A stretch of 64,000 nucleotides of DNA from an uncultured Bacilli bacterium (GTDB lineage: Bacteria > Bacillota_I > Bacilli_A > RF39 > UBA660): the NCBI GenBank assembly GCA_934168245.1, contig CAKPMY010000004.1, positions 62,001-126,000 of the forward strand. The letters run 5' to 3'. The notes beneath the pieces are model-generated. The model searched no databases, had not been told where the DNA came from, and saw nothing but the letters and a program-made list of their open reading frames with translations. Made by a program: the position numbers and the translations under genes. Each line of letters starts with the position of its first letter. Positions within the stretch are counted from its first letter, which is position 1. Below, in pieces: positions 1 to 8,045 of the stretch.

Positions 1-197
1 AAAGCTTCAAAATTTTCATATATTTCGTATTCTAGTTTATCAATATAATTTACACCAGATCTTTTTAAATGAGCATCATCCAAGACAAAGCCTAAAGGCT
101 TTATTAAATGTAATTTAGTGTTTGTTGCGACACAAGTTCGCATGATATTACCAGTATTCTGAGGAATTTCTGGTTCAAATAATACTATGTTATTCAT
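1..197 (-). CDS. trmL: tRNA (cytidine/uridine-34 2'-O)-methyltransferase TrmL, C-terminus beyond window
   Basis: The reverse strand from the ATG at 197-195 reads MNNIVLFEPEIPQNTGNIMR, the typical opening of SPOUT-class TrmL/CspR proteins. These methylate the wobble-base ribose of certain tRNA-Leu species using SAM in the cytoplasm. About 65 codons are present and the gene runs off the left edge, so the knotted SAM-binding C-terminus cannot be checked. An AGGAG ribosome site lies just upstream, next to the terminator of the preceding gene. The family call rests on the N-terminal motif alone. Confidence 0.85.
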   Translation of the reverse strand, partial: MNNIVLFEPEIPQNTGNIMRTCVATNTKLHLIKPLGFVLDDAHLKRSGVNYIDKLEYEIYENFEA

Positions 198-215
198 ATT
201 TTTCTCCTAGTTAAA

Positions 216-231
216 AGGAGACTACTCTCCT
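216..231 (-). terminator. hairpin terminator after the thioredoxin-like gene
   Basis: On the minus strand AGGAGA-GTAG-TCTCCT forms a six-pair stem followed by TTTT. It overlaps the stop region of the 222-731 gene and lies just before trmL. The stem is short, so it may only partly stop transcription. Confidence 0.5.
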
Positions 232-731
232 ATTTTGTTTATTTCTATAAATTGCTTGGCTTTTGATAGTGTCAGACTTTCCTTTTTACTACCTTGTAGT
301 ATACTTTCTATTTTTCCTTCATCAAAAATTACAATAGCTGGATAATTTGTTGTTAATGGTATTTTGAAGGTATACTTTTCATTGAATGTTTTGACAAATT
401 CTTCTTGATCCACATTACTTAAATTCAAGTAGACTATTTCTTCTTGTAAGTTCTTTTTCTTGATTAATTTAATAAAATCCTTTTCAAAACTACGACAAGT
501 GGGACTACTGGCGGTACACATATATACTTTGGCTGACTGATTTTCTAGAATATAGTGTTCAAAGTCTTCATTAGTTATCTCAGAAAGAGTTCCTCTTATT
601 ACAGGGATTTCTTTTTTTCCTTCATTGTAGACACTATAACAGTTACATAAATATAATGTGAGACCAATAGTTGCTAAAAATATTAGTGTAATTATTGCAT
701 AATTTTTTAAAGGTATAGTTTTTTCTTCCAT
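222..731 (-). CDS. membrane-anchored thioredoxin-fold protein without a CXXC
   Basis: This 169-aa protein has one N-terminal membrane segment (about residues 11-30) followed by an extracytoplasmic domain whose pattern resembles thioredoxin: a KVYMCTASSPTC segment, a YLNLSNVDQEEF stretch and a YPAIVIFDEGKI strand. The expected CXXC is replaced by two cysteines five residues apart (C-x5-C), so normal disulfide exchange is doubtful. The start has a good ribosome site (TTAGGAGTGATTTA then ATG). Function is unknown. It could be a redox-related, metal-binding or adaptor protein at the cell surface. Confidence 0.6.
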   Translation of the reverse strand: MEEKTIPLKNYAIITLIFLATIGLTLYLCNCYSVYNEGKKEIPVIRGTLSEITNEDFEHYILENQSAKVYMCTASSPTCRSFEKDFIKLIKKKNLQEEIVYLNLSNVDQEEFVKTFNEKYTFKIPLTTNYPAIVIFDEGKIESILQGSKKESLTLSKAKQFIEINKIGE

Positions 732-905
732 TAAATCACTCCTAATAATATTTTATCATATTTAGATTTTTTTTAATATATTTTTTTAGGCCATTTTAGT
801 TGATTGTGCTGGTTTTTATTTCTATATATTAAACTAGATAATTATTTTTTAATACTCATTTGATTTTTTAGGTGGAAATAACAGGCTATTTGCATGGAAA
901 GTTTG

Positions 906-3080
906 TTATTTTCTATTTATAATTTCTATTACTTCCTTGGCAGTTTCTTTATAGAAATCATATCTTAACGTGGTAGTTTCTCTTATGAATTGGTTATCCG
1001 TAGGGAGTTTTTCTTTAAAGTTTAAAACATGGGTGTTGTTTCCATCATAATATACGTTAAAAAATCTATTTTTGGAATCAAAGAGCTCATACTCATAATC
1101 AAATTCTACTATATTCAAAACGTTCCCTTTTATGATCATATTTTCAATTAAACCATAATTAAGCATTTCTATAGGAGGATATTCAGAAAATTTCTTTTTA
1201 TATTGATTTATAAAGTCAACAATTTCATTTTCCATTAATTCCACCGATATGGTTATACTTTGTAGACCTAATTTATATAAAAAATAGGCTGTATATATAT
1301 TGTAAACATTTAAGCCATAGTCACCAACTAAATTGTTATGGCTACTAAAATTGAAATAGTCAGATACTATGTTTCTACTTGTTAGATTTGATAAAATTTC
1401 TCGAGTGCATCTTGGGATCTTGTAGTAAATAGCAGTGTCATTTTCATATTTGTGATATAAGGTTTTATCAGAAATATAAATGCGCTCTACATTCATTTTC
1501 TTACAAGCAAGTAGTTGTTCTTCTGTTGTGATACTTGCGGATAATTTAGGAGTTTCTTTGGCATTTGATTTTTTAAATTGATAATCTTTTTTAATAAATT
1601 CCCTCTTAGTATTTTCTCTTATTTCTTGAAGTTCTAATAGAACTTTACGTCTTAATTCATTTAGTTCTTTTATTGAAATAAAAATATTCTCGTCATAGTC
1701 AATGTCTATTTTTTTACATTCAAATGGGGTTTGACCAATTTTTAATATTTGTTCTTTAATTCGTATCTTTGTAATTGGCTGAGTTTTTGAACTTTCAACT
1801 ATATTACCGGCAAGACTTACAATATTAGTGTCATCTGATGCAGTAATTTGCAGAGGTTGGTGTTTTTTTGCTATAACATTAATAGTTATTGGAACTTTAC
1901 GGCTTGGCAACTGTTTAAGATTTAGGGACTGCTGATAGTCTATCGTTTTACATACTGTGTCATTATTTTGTAGGCCTATTTTGTTATCTATATAGCAAAT
2001 GTTGTTGGCAGACGAGGTTAATTTCATATTTTTGTCATATAAGTAATTTACAATTAGACCTTTATTAGACTCTAAAAAACGAATTCCGTCTTGTTGGTTT
2101 AATTGACTATGCAATTTAATTTTTATTTTGTCATTTTTTATCTCTATTACTTTGCCGATTTCTAAGCCGATATGATTAGGGCTATTTGTGTTCATTAATT
2201 CTTTTGGTGTGCATTTGAATAAATGACCTGTTGTAAAGCCGCGGTTAAATAAAGTTTTTAATTTTTTATTTTCGGCGATAATATCTGTGTTCTCATAGTC
2301 ATCTATTAGCTTACGATAGAACCTTGTAATGAAGCCAACGTATTCTGGGCTTTTCATGCGACCTTCGATTTTGAAACAATTGATATTACTTTGTAGGAGG
2401 TCTTTAAACTTTAGTGAGGTATTTAATTCCTTTGTACTTAATAGATATTTATTATTAATTAAAGTCTCATCTTTATGTTTTAGACCATATGGAAGGCGAC
2501 AACTGCCAGCACACTCTCCTCTATTTCCAGAGCGATTACCAATTTGACTACTCATTAGACAACAGCCAGAATAACAAATGCATAGTGCACCATGTACAAA
2601 TACTTCTGTTTCTATTGGGACAGATATAGAATTTATTTCTTCTAATGACATTTCTCGTGAGAAGACAACCCTTTTTACACCTAGTTCATAAAATAATTGA
2701 GCAGTTTCTTTGGAAGATGCATTTGCTTGAGTTGAAGCATGAACTTCCAAATTTGGGTAGATTTTTCTAACTAGACAAAGCATGCCAAAATCTTGAATCA
2801 AGACGGCATCTATGCCATTTTTGTGTAGAAACTCAATTTGAGTTAAGAAGTCTTCTACTTCATTATTTTTTACGAGAGTATTCATGGTTGCATATAGTTT
2901 CACACCGTAAAGGTGGCATAATTTGATGGCTTCTAGTACTTCAGAATTTGTGAAGTTACTAGCAAATTTTCTGGCTCCAAAATTTTTGCAACCTATATAT
3001 ATAGCATCTGCTCCGTTAAAAATGGCCTGTTTTAGGCACTCCATATTACCGGCTGGAGCAAGTAATTCATGTTTTATCAT
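906..3080 (-). CDS. U32 family protein with long C-terminal extension, RlhA-like
   Basis: This 724-aa U32 family protein opens with HELLAPAGNMECLKQAI and carries the signature region FVHGALCICYSGCCLMSS followed by further cysteines (GECAGSC), which in characterised members bind an iron-sulfur cluster. The length and the extra C-terminal half (DUF3656-like) match RlhA, which makes 5-hydroxycytidine in 23S rRNA, better than the short tRNA-modifying TrhP proteins, which occur separately at 52743-54783. The start has a GAGGTGG ribosome site. The peptidase name is historical and RNA hydroxylation is the likelier role. Substrate assignment is by length and domain layout only. Confidence 0.75.
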   Translation of the reverse strand: MIKHELLAPAGNMECLKQAIFNGADAIYIGCKNFGARKFASNFTNSEVLEAIKLCHLYGVKLYATMNTLVKNNEVEDFLTQIEFLHKNGIDAVLIQDFGMLCLVRKIYPNLEVHASTQANASSKETAQLFYELGVKRVVFSREMSLEEINSISVPIETEVFVHGALCICYSGCCLMSSQIGNRSGNRGECAGSCRLPYGLKHKDETLINNKYLLSTKELNTSLKFKDLLQSNINCFKIEGRMKSPEYVGFITRFYRKLIDDYENTDIIAENKKLKTLFNRGFTTGHLFKCTPKELMNTNSPNHIGLEIGKVIEIKNDKIKIKLHSQLNQQDGIRFLESNKGLIVNYLYDKNMKLTSSANNICYIDNKIGLQNNDTVCKTIDYQQSLNLKQLPSRKVPITINVIAKKHQPLQITASDDTNIVSLAGNIVESSKTQPITKIRIKEQILKIGQTPFECKKIDIDYDENIFISIKELNELRRKVLLELQEIRENTKREFIKKDYQFKKSNAKETPKLSASITTEEQLLACKKMNVERIYISDKTLYHKYENDTAIYYKIPRCTREILSNLTSRNIVSDYFNFSSHNNLVGDYGLNVYNIYTAYFLYKLGLQSITISVELMENEIVDFINQYKKKFSEYPPIEMLNYGLIENMIIKGNVLNIVEFDYEYELFDSKNRFFNVYYDGNNTHVLNFKEKLPTDNQFIRETTTLRYDFYKETAKEVIEIINRK

Positions 3081-3187
3081 AGTTCCACCTCAATTTCTAG
3101 TAAATTATACCACATTTTAGAAATATATTATATTAAATTGATTATTTAGAAATATCTTTTTTTCATTTGCTTTTCTGTAGAACAAAA

Positions 3188-3330
3188 GACAAGTTAAAAT
3201 TTGTCGCTTTGGTCGTCACAAACCAAAATTCCTACTTCATAGATAGAGTACCCTCTATTCTCCACAGGCTTAAATTACGTTAGTCGCTACCGTACTCACT
3301 TTATTTCTTTTCGTTATTTCTTTTTATTTA
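3188..3330 (-). ncRNA. putative omega RNA / structured right end of the TnpB element
   Basis: Downstream of tnpB, on its strand, are ATAGAG-GGTA-CTCTAT (3258-3243), TTTGGT-N8-ACCAAA (3227-3208) and GACAA-N8-TTGTC (3205-3188). TnpB proteins use a guide (omega) RNA made from the tnpB 3' end and the element right end. This stretch has the right place and fold. The guide would be the sequence just left of about 3188. Inferred from position and hairpins only. Confidence 0.45.
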
Positions 3331-4458
3331 ATTACTTTGATAATGTATTTTTAGTCCTTCAAACATAATATTTATACTTGCATTTATATCTCGATCGTTT
3401 TCACATCCACACTCTTCACATATCCAGTTTCTAATATTCAAATCATTAGTTTTACTTGTTGTATTGTCACAATGACTACATTTCTTACTACTTGGAAAAT
3501 ATGTATCTACTTGATAATAATATTTTCCTAATATACTACATTTCCATTTGAGCATTTGACATATATTATTGAAACCGGCATCTAAAATATTTTTGGCTAA
3601 ATTGTGATTATGTGTCATTTCTTGTACCTTTAGTTTTTCACTAACTACTATATCATGTTCTTTTACAAGTTTATTTACAATATTAATTATATTATGTTTT
3701 CTACTATTTTTTATTTTACTATGAATTCTAACGATTCTTTTCTTCGTCTTATAATAGTTATTACTACACTTTATTTGTCTTGACAATTTTCTCTGTAGTC
3801 TTTTTAATCTCTTTTCTCTTTTTAATACTTCTTTTGGATTATTATACTTTTCTCCATCACTAGTCACAACTAAATCTTTTATACCCAAGTCAATTCCAAC
3901 TATACTTTGTGGAATAACTTTACTAGATACAAACTCTTTTTCCTCAACTACAATACTTACATAGTATTTATTAGTTGTTTCTTTTTCAATAGTAGCATTT
4001 ATAATTCTTCCACTTATTTCTTTTAAATTTCTATAACCTCTTATATTAACTAATCCCAGTTTTGGTAATTTGACTTTTCTATTTACTAAGTCTAATTCTA
4101 TATTACTATACTCTCTATTTTTATATGTACTCCTAATACATGTAGTTCTATAACTTTGTTTATTATATTTGCTCTTAAACCTAGGATAATTACTACATTT
4201 AGAAAAGTAATTCTTAAAAGCATCCTCTAAATTGAAAACTGCACATCTTAAACTGCAAGAATCTACCTCTTTTAGAAATGGATAGTCAACATACAATTCT
4301 TTTATTTCCGTACACATGTCAAAAGCCCTCATAAAACCATTTTTCATACATTTATCCAAAAAATGATTATAAATAAGTCTAACACATCCAAAAGTTTTAC
4401 TTAACAATTGTTTTTGATAACTATTAGGATACAATCTAAACTTATAGGCCTTATACAT
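3328..4458 (-). CDS. tnpB: TnpB RNA-guided nuclease (IS200/IS605 OrfB family)
   Basis: A 376-aa TnpB starting MYKAYKFRLYPNSYQKQLL. The start at 4458 is chosen over an ATG 18 bases upstream because GGAGGTG at 4471-4465 sits 6 bases before it. The RuvC-like acidic residues all appear intact: Asp in GIDLGIKDL, Glu in VVSEKLKV and Asp in DRDINASINI. The zinc ribbon between the last two has CSHC and CEEC pairs. It is therefore likely active, as an RNA-guided DNA endonuclease that maintains the element. A TnpA partner is absent. It lies between core genes and resembles its neighbours in base composition. Confidence 0.9.
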   Translation of the reverse strand: MYKAYKFRLYPNSYQKQLLSKTFGCVRLIYNHFLDKCMKNGFMRAFDMCTEIKELYVDYPFLKEVDSCSLRCAVFNLEDAFKNYFSKCSNYPRFKSKYNKQSYRTTCIRSTYKNREYSNIELDLVNRKVKLPKLGLVNIRGYRNLKEISGRIINATIEKETTNKYYVSIVVEEKEFVSSKVIPQSIVGIDLGIKDLVVTSDGEKYNNPKEVLKREKRLKRLQRKLSRQIKCSNNYYKTKKRIVRIHSKIKNSRKHNIINIVNKLVKEHDIVVSEKLKVQEMTHNHNLAKNILDAGFNNICQMLKWKCSILGKYYYQVDTYFPSSKKCSHCDNTTSKTNDLNIRNWICEECGCENDRDINASINIMFEGLKIHYQSN

Positions 4459-4487
4459 GTAATACACCTCCATCATCTTGACTTACT

Positions 4488-4516
4488 ATAATAATATACA
4501 AACAAACGTTTGTCAA
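4488..4516 (-). promoter_or_regulatory. tnpB promoter with a 12-bp palindrome over the -35
   Basis: On the minus strand TTGACA (4516-4511), a 17-base spacer and TATTAT (4493-4488) make a near-consensus sigma-A promoter. A perfect palindrome ACAAACGTTTGT (4502-4513) overlaps the -35 and could be a repressor operator. Further upstream (4520-4718) I see only AT-rich sequence. Confidence 0.65.
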
Positions 4517-4718
4517 TACGTAATAGCATATTTTATTTTAATTACACATTCGAAGAGAAAATTCCTATAAATAAAAAATGCAATAATTGATTTCTGCGTA
4601 AAAAATATTGGGTTGTTATAGAAAGACTTTTATGTAGTAATAACTTTATAAAAATAGGTATAAAAGTACAACCTCTTCTGATATATAATAAAACTTAATC
4701 TTTATCATATATTTAATT

Positions 4719-5078
4719 ATGAATGATAACGGAGAAAAAATTAAGGAATTAACCTTTGAAAACTACATTTGGCTTTTATATATTGGTATAGCGATTGTTA
4801 ATATATATGGAGATGAACTGATAAAAAAGTCAATTGTTAATAAGGACAGTTCTGCCAATAGAGAGGCCATGAAAATATTTAAGGGTATTTTAATTATTAA
4901 TATAGGTATTTATTTTTATTTTTTATGGAGGAATTATCGAGACTTTAAAAAGTATAAAAATGATGAAAAGTACTTAGTTAGATTAATAGGGAGTGTATTA
5001 GTCTTGGCTGGAACATTTTGCTTTTTTTATTTTCAGGAAAATCTTACTGTTGAAAGTGAATCTATATCAAATATTTGA
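4719..5078 (+). CDS. small membrane protein, paralogue of the 5402-5776 gene
   Basis: A 119-aa protein of unknown function. A short polar N-terminus leads to ENYIWLLYIGIAIVNIYG and then two more hydrophobic segments (about residues 52-70 and 86-103), so about three membrane spans. It shares an N-terminal E-N-Y-[IV]-W signature and the same layout, with a G-S-x-L-V-L-x-A-G last helix, with the protein at 5402-5776. There is no clear ribosome site before the ATG. Its last 12 bases overlap the end of the opposite-strand gene at 5067-5351. Similarity to the neighbour is the main evidence that it is real. Confidence 0.6.
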   Translation: MNDNGEKIKELTFENYIWLLYIGIAIVNIYGDELIKKSIVNKDSSANREAMKIFKGILIINIGIYFYFLWRNYRDFKKYKNDEKYLVRLIGSVLVLAGTFCFFYFQENLTVESESISNI

Positions 5079-5351
5079 TTTTAAATCGTTTAATTCTTTT
5101 TCAATGGCATTTACCATTTTTTGAAGCATTTCTATTTCGGATGATGTGTTTTTTGGGGAGGTGGATGATGATTCGCGTTCCTGTTGAACTTGTTTGTAAA
5201 AGGCATTGGTACAAAGAACCTGGGCTGTTAACATTAACCAGTTTCCTAGGGCGTTTTGTTCATTGGCGGTTAAATCATCTATTAATAGATAACCTACTAT
5301 TATGGCACTTGCTGTAAAAGTTTTTGGTGAAACATTGGGTATTAAATTCAT
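5067..5351 (-). CDS. small membrane/coiled-coil protein of unknown function
   Basis: A 94-aa protein with one hydrophobic stretch (TFTASAIIVGYLLIDD), a helical ANEQNALGNWLMLTAQ segment, a serine-rich linker and a C-terminal coiled-coil-like tail (EMLQKMVNAIEKELNDLK). An AGGTGG ribosome site precedes the ATG. It lies between two paralogous membrane genes on the opposite strand. I do not recognise a characterised family, though the composition suggests a conserved small protein. Confidence 0.6.
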   Translation of the reverse strand: MNLIPNVSPKTFTASAIIVGYLLIDDLTANEQNALGNWLMLTAQVLCTNAFYKQVQQERESSSTSPKNTSSEIEMLQKMVNAIEKELNDLKSNI

Positions 5352-5401
5352 TTTACCACCTACAAAATTATATTATTATTAGTATTAGAATATATTTTAA
5401 T

Positions 5402-5776
5402 ATGGAAAATAAAAATGAAATACTACGAGAAATTGAAATTGAAAACTATGTTTGGATAGTATATTTGGGACTTATAATTGCTTCTTTTTGGTCAAATAGT
5501 GAAGAGAAAAAATATATTTTGTTTGGCGATGAAAAAGCAAAAAATAATTACCGTGTATCCTTGATTTTTATTTTTTCTGTTGCCCTTATTATTTATTACT
5601 ACTTTTTTTCTTCTAGTTATGATTCATATAAAAACTTAGCAACATATGACACTGATAGTAAGAAGTTTTTTACAATTATTAATCTAATAGGTTCAACTTT
5701 GGTTTTAATTGCAGGGATTATTTTTTTATTTATTGCGATTTGTGATGAAGAGTTGGAAACAGAAATATCATTCTAA
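5402..5776 (+). CDS. small membrane protein, paralogue of the 4719-5078 gene
   Basis: A 124-aa protein starting MENKNEILREIEIENYVWIV. Starting at 5402 rather than 5324 aligns it with its paralogue and avoids an overlap with the opposite gene's start. About three membrane spans are visible: YVWIVYLGLIIASF, a long aromatic hydrophobic stretch near residues 55-75, and GSTLVLIAGIIFLFIAI. No strong ribosome site is visible. Unknown function. The pair may be a small lineage-specific family of membrane proteins. Confidence 0.55.
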   Translation: MENKNEILREIEIENYVWIVYLGLIIASFWSNSEEKKYILFGDEKAKNNYRVSLIFIFSVALIIYYYFFSSSYDSYKNLATYDTDSKKFFTIINLIGSTLVLIAGIIFLFIAICDEELETEISF

Positions 5777-5782
5777 AAGAAA

Positions 5783-5798
5783 AAGTCCGTGAGGACTT
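5783..5798 (-). terminator. rubrerythrin operon terminator
   Basis: On the minus strand AAGTCC-TCAC-GGACTT is followed by TTTCTTTT, just before the end of rbr. It could also act on the plus-strand gene that stops at 5776. Confidence 0.7.
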
Positions 5799-6339
5799 AT
5801 TCGTAATTATTGGCTTGTACTTCCATAAAACTTTGTGGATGAGCACAGACTGGGCAAGTTGCTAAAGCCTCTGTGCCTTCATAGACATAACCACAATTTC
5901 TACATACCCAAATTTTATTTCCATCTTTTTTGAATACTCTGTCATCTTCAATATTCTTTAGTAATTTTAAATACCTTTTTTCATGTTCTTTTTCAATTTC
6001 ACCAACTTTTTCAAATAAGAATGCTAATCGTGTGAAGCCTTCTTCTTTAGCAGTTTGGGCAAATTCTTTATACATCTCAGTCCATTCGTAATTTTCGCCG
6101 TTTGCAGCATCTTTTAAATTCTCTTCTGTTGTGGGAATAGAACCGCCATGTAGTTCTTTAAACCATAACTTGGCATGTTCCTTTTCATTATTAGCAGTTT
6201 CTTCAAAAATTGCCGCAAGTTGTTCATAGCCATCTTTCTTTGCTTTACTTGCATAGTATGTATATTTGTTTCTTGCTTGACTCTCTCCAGCAAATGCTGT
6301 CATTAAGTTTTTTTCTGTTTTGCTTCCTTTTAGTTCCAT
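5797..6339 (-). CDS. rbr: rubrerythrin
   Basis: A 180-aa rubrerythrin. The N-terminal four-helix domain has the paired diiron motifs, including EETANNEKEHAKLW and EKVGEIEKEHEKRY. The C-terminal rubredoxin-like domain has two Cys pairs (VCRNCGYVYEG and CPVCAHP). These proteins reduce hydrogen peroxide to water in anaerobes, using electrons passed through rubredoxin-type iron. It lies 22 bases downstream of a PerR-type regulator on the same strand, so the two form a peroxide-stress operon. This points to an anaerobic or microaerophilic host. Confidence 0.95.
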   Translation of the reverse strand: MELKGSKTEKNLMTAFAGESQARNKYTYYASKAKKDGYEQLAAIFEETANNEKEHAKLWFKELHGGSIPTTEENLKDAANGENYEWTEMYKEFAQTAKEEGFTRLAFLFEKVGEIEKEHEKRYLKLLKNIEDDRVFKKDGNKIWVCRNCGYVYEGTEALATCPVCAHPQSFMEVQANNYE

Positions 6340-6361
6340 AGTTTTACCTCACTTTTTTCAA

Positions 6362-6754
6362 TTATTTTGATAATAATTTTTTGCAATTCTTACATAATCC
6401 CTCAAGGGTTATATTGACTTTATCGATAGAAATTTCGTTATCATGCGATACTTTCTGAATAAGTTCAGTCTCAGCAAAATCAAAGATGTCGTAGATTTTG
6501 TTGCAGTTTTTACAGAGCAAATGAATATGTTTGACAGGATTACCGTCATAGTGAAAATTGCCATTTAAGTCGGCGATTTTTTCTATTTGGTTATTTTGTG
6601 ATAATTCATTTACATTTCTATATACTGTTGCCTGCCCTATTTTAGGATATTCTTTAGATACTTTTTCATAAATTTCGCTAATCGTAGGATGTGTTTTGTC
6701 GGTTCGAAGCGTATCCAATATTATTTGTTTTTGTTTTGTATTTCTTCTTTTCAT
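6362..6754 (-). CDS. perR: Fur-family regulator, PerR-like
   Basis: A 130-aa Fur-family repressor with a winged-helix N-terminus (HPTISEIYEKVSKEYPKIGQ) and a C-terminal dimer domain with two CxxC zinc pairs (CKNC twice). Aligning by eye to Bacillus PerR, the regulatory-site ligands are kept: His in HPT, Asp in FHYDG exactly six residues before the first His of HIH, and Asp in IYDI. The Asp (rather than Glu) in FHYDG favours PerR over Fur, as does the downstream rubrerythrin. The operator at 6768-6782 predicts autoregulation and metal-dependent peroxide sensing. Confidence 0.85.
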   Translation of the reverse strand: MKRRNTKQKQIILDTLRTDKTHPTISEIYEKVSKEYPKIGQATVYRNVNELSQNNQIEKIADLNGNFHYDGNPVKHIHLLCKNCNKIYDIFDFAETELIQKVSHDNEISIDKVNITLEGLCKNCKKLLSK

Positions 6755-6767
6755 AAATTTTCCTTAT

Positions 6768-6816
6768 TGATAATTATTATCAATTATAATTATATCATTA
6801 TAAAATTATTTGTCAA
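6768..6816 (-). promoter_or_regulatory. perR-rbr promoter with a perfect Fur/Per box at the start point
   Basis: The -35 TTGACA (6816-6811), a 16-base spacer and the -10 TATAAT (6794-6789) are followed at the expected start site by TGATAAT-N-ATTATCA (6768-6782), a perfect 7-1-7 inverted repeat. This is the Bacillus Fur-box form; the PerR box has TTATAAT instead. A bound repressor would block transcription start. Regulation by the PerR-like product is inferred. Confidence 0.8.
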
Positions 6817-6965
6817 TTATAAGTTTAAGTTAAATAAATAATTTTTTAAGATGTAGATGATTGGAGTGGTAACATTAACTACTACTGCTGGTTACATAAA
6901 AGATATTTTCTAATGATGTAGGCACTATTTAGTTTTTGTAACATAAATTACTATAGGTGAAAGGT

Positions 6966-7178
6966 ATGAAAAATAAACATCCATTCTTTTGTAACTGTTA
7001 TTCTTGCAAGCAAAAAAGAAAAAGTAATATCCTGTATTTAGTGGGAGTTGTTGTTGTTTTTATAGTACTTTTTTATCAGATGTTACTTTTACTTTTTATT
7101 ACAACAAGACTTAATGTTGTTATTTTACTTTTTGAGTTTTTGTTACTCTGTTTCCTGATATTCTTTGTTTTCTTTTGA
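6966..7178 (+). CDS. possible small Cys-containing membrane protein
   Basis: A 70-residue frame starting MKNKHPFFCNCYSCKQKRK, preceded by AGGTGAAAGGT, with a CxCxxC cluster, a basic patch and then a long hydrophobic stretch that could span the membrane once or twice. It runs 36 bases into the 3' end of the opposite-strand gene (7143-8045). Composition after residue 30 is so biased that chance cannot be excluded. No family is recognised. Confidence 0.35.
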   Translation: MKNKHPFFCNCYSCKQKRKSNILYLVGVVVVFIVLFYQMLLLLFITTRLNVVILLFEFLLLCFLIFFVFF

Positions 7179-8045
7179 TACTAGACTACTTCCTTTTTCA
7201 ATATAAGTGATCAAATCATTTACTAAAATTGTGTTATCATAATGATTATCTGAAAACGTTATTTTCCAAGGCTTAGCTAGTAATGCAAAAAATAGTAATT
7301 CTTCATCAATTGTGTACTTGTACTTTTTTTGGTAGAGAAAGTACAAACTTTCAAGTTCTATTTCTTGATACTCATTTTTAAAAAGAGTTAATAAATCATA
7401 TACTGGTATGCCTCTTTTAGACCTGCTCCAATTAATTAAATAATTATTATCTTTGCAAAACAGAAAATGATCTAGGGATAGATTATTGTGAAGTAATACC
7501 TGACGTTCTTTCGTTTGTTTTATTTTTTCAGCATACCATTTTTCGAGAGTTGCTTTAGAGTAATTAATGGCGTTATATATATTGGTAATATTTCTAATTA
7601 ACAGGTATTCTTCTGGAGCCATGAAAACTCTATTTTCAATATAGTCTTGAAGATCGTGATAGTAGTAATTTAGATAATCCAGTTCCTGAAGATTGGTCTC
7701 ATAAATTTCTTTAATAGTGTCAAGATTAATTGGCTCGTAAATTGTTGTCTTAGTGTGAAGAAGACTTAAAATATAGATTAAATTTAGAGCCTTGTCTTCT
7801 TTTGAAATTGTATCTTCTTGAATGTAGGGATACATTTCATATGGTTCTTTAGAGGAATTTATAGGGAAAATATAGTTCTCGAAATTTCTATTTTCTAAAT
7901 AAGTATAGATTTTGTCAGTGTTATTAGTTTTTACTTTTAAGGTGTAGGTGCCTTTATCTGTTTCTACTACTTTTAATTTTTTTTGATATTTTATATTTTT
8001 GAGAGTTAAATCATATTTACTTAGAATTTTTTCAACATTAGTCAT
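7143..8045 (-). CDS. CotS/YsxE-like spore-coat kinase-fold protein, probably inactive
   Basis: A 300-aa protein with the layout of the aminoglycoside-phosphotransferase/CotS fold. An N-lobe with YTLKVKTNN is followed by LLHNNLSLDHFLF where active members have HGDLHxxN, and LINWSRSKRGIPVYDLLTLF where they have a metal-binding Asp. The catalytic Asp is missing, so this looks like a pseudokinase. It overlaps the LysM protein upstream by 8 bases. In Bacillus the CotS paralogue YsxE is encoded next to spoVID, and the same pairing here supports a role in spore or cell-envelope coat assembly. Confidence 0.65.
   Translation of the reverse strand: MTNVEKILSKYDLTLKNIKYQKKLKVVETDKGTYTLKVKTNNTDKIYTYLENRNFENYIFPINSSKEPYEMYPYIQEDTISKEDKALNLIYILSLLHTKTTIYEPINLDTIKEIYETNLQELDYLNYYYHDLQDYIENRVFMAPEEYLLIRNITNIYNAINYSKATLEKWYAEKIKQTKERQVLLHNNLSLDHFLFCKDNNYLINWSRSKRGIPVYDLLTLFKNEYQEIELESLYFLYQKKYKYTIDEELLFFALLAKPWKITFSDNHYDNTILVNDLITYIEKGSSLVSKENKEYQETE

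Larger units (their letters stand above)
3188..4516 (-). mobile_element. solitary IS200/IS605-type TnpB element (no TnpA)
   Basis: A tnpB gene is flanked on its 3' side by a non-coding stretch with three hairpins (3188-3205, 3208-3227, 3243-3258), as at the right ends of IS200/IS605/IS1341-type elements. No TnpA (Y1) or serine recombinase gene is adjacent, so the element is probably not self-mobile. The boundaries given run from the first hairpin to the promoter. The true left end is not defined by anything I can see. Confidence 0.55.

Noticed and set aside
842..905. Hairpin AAATAACA...TGTTATTT after the U32 gene
   Set aside because: The loop is over 20 bases and no T-run follows, so it is weak as a terminator.
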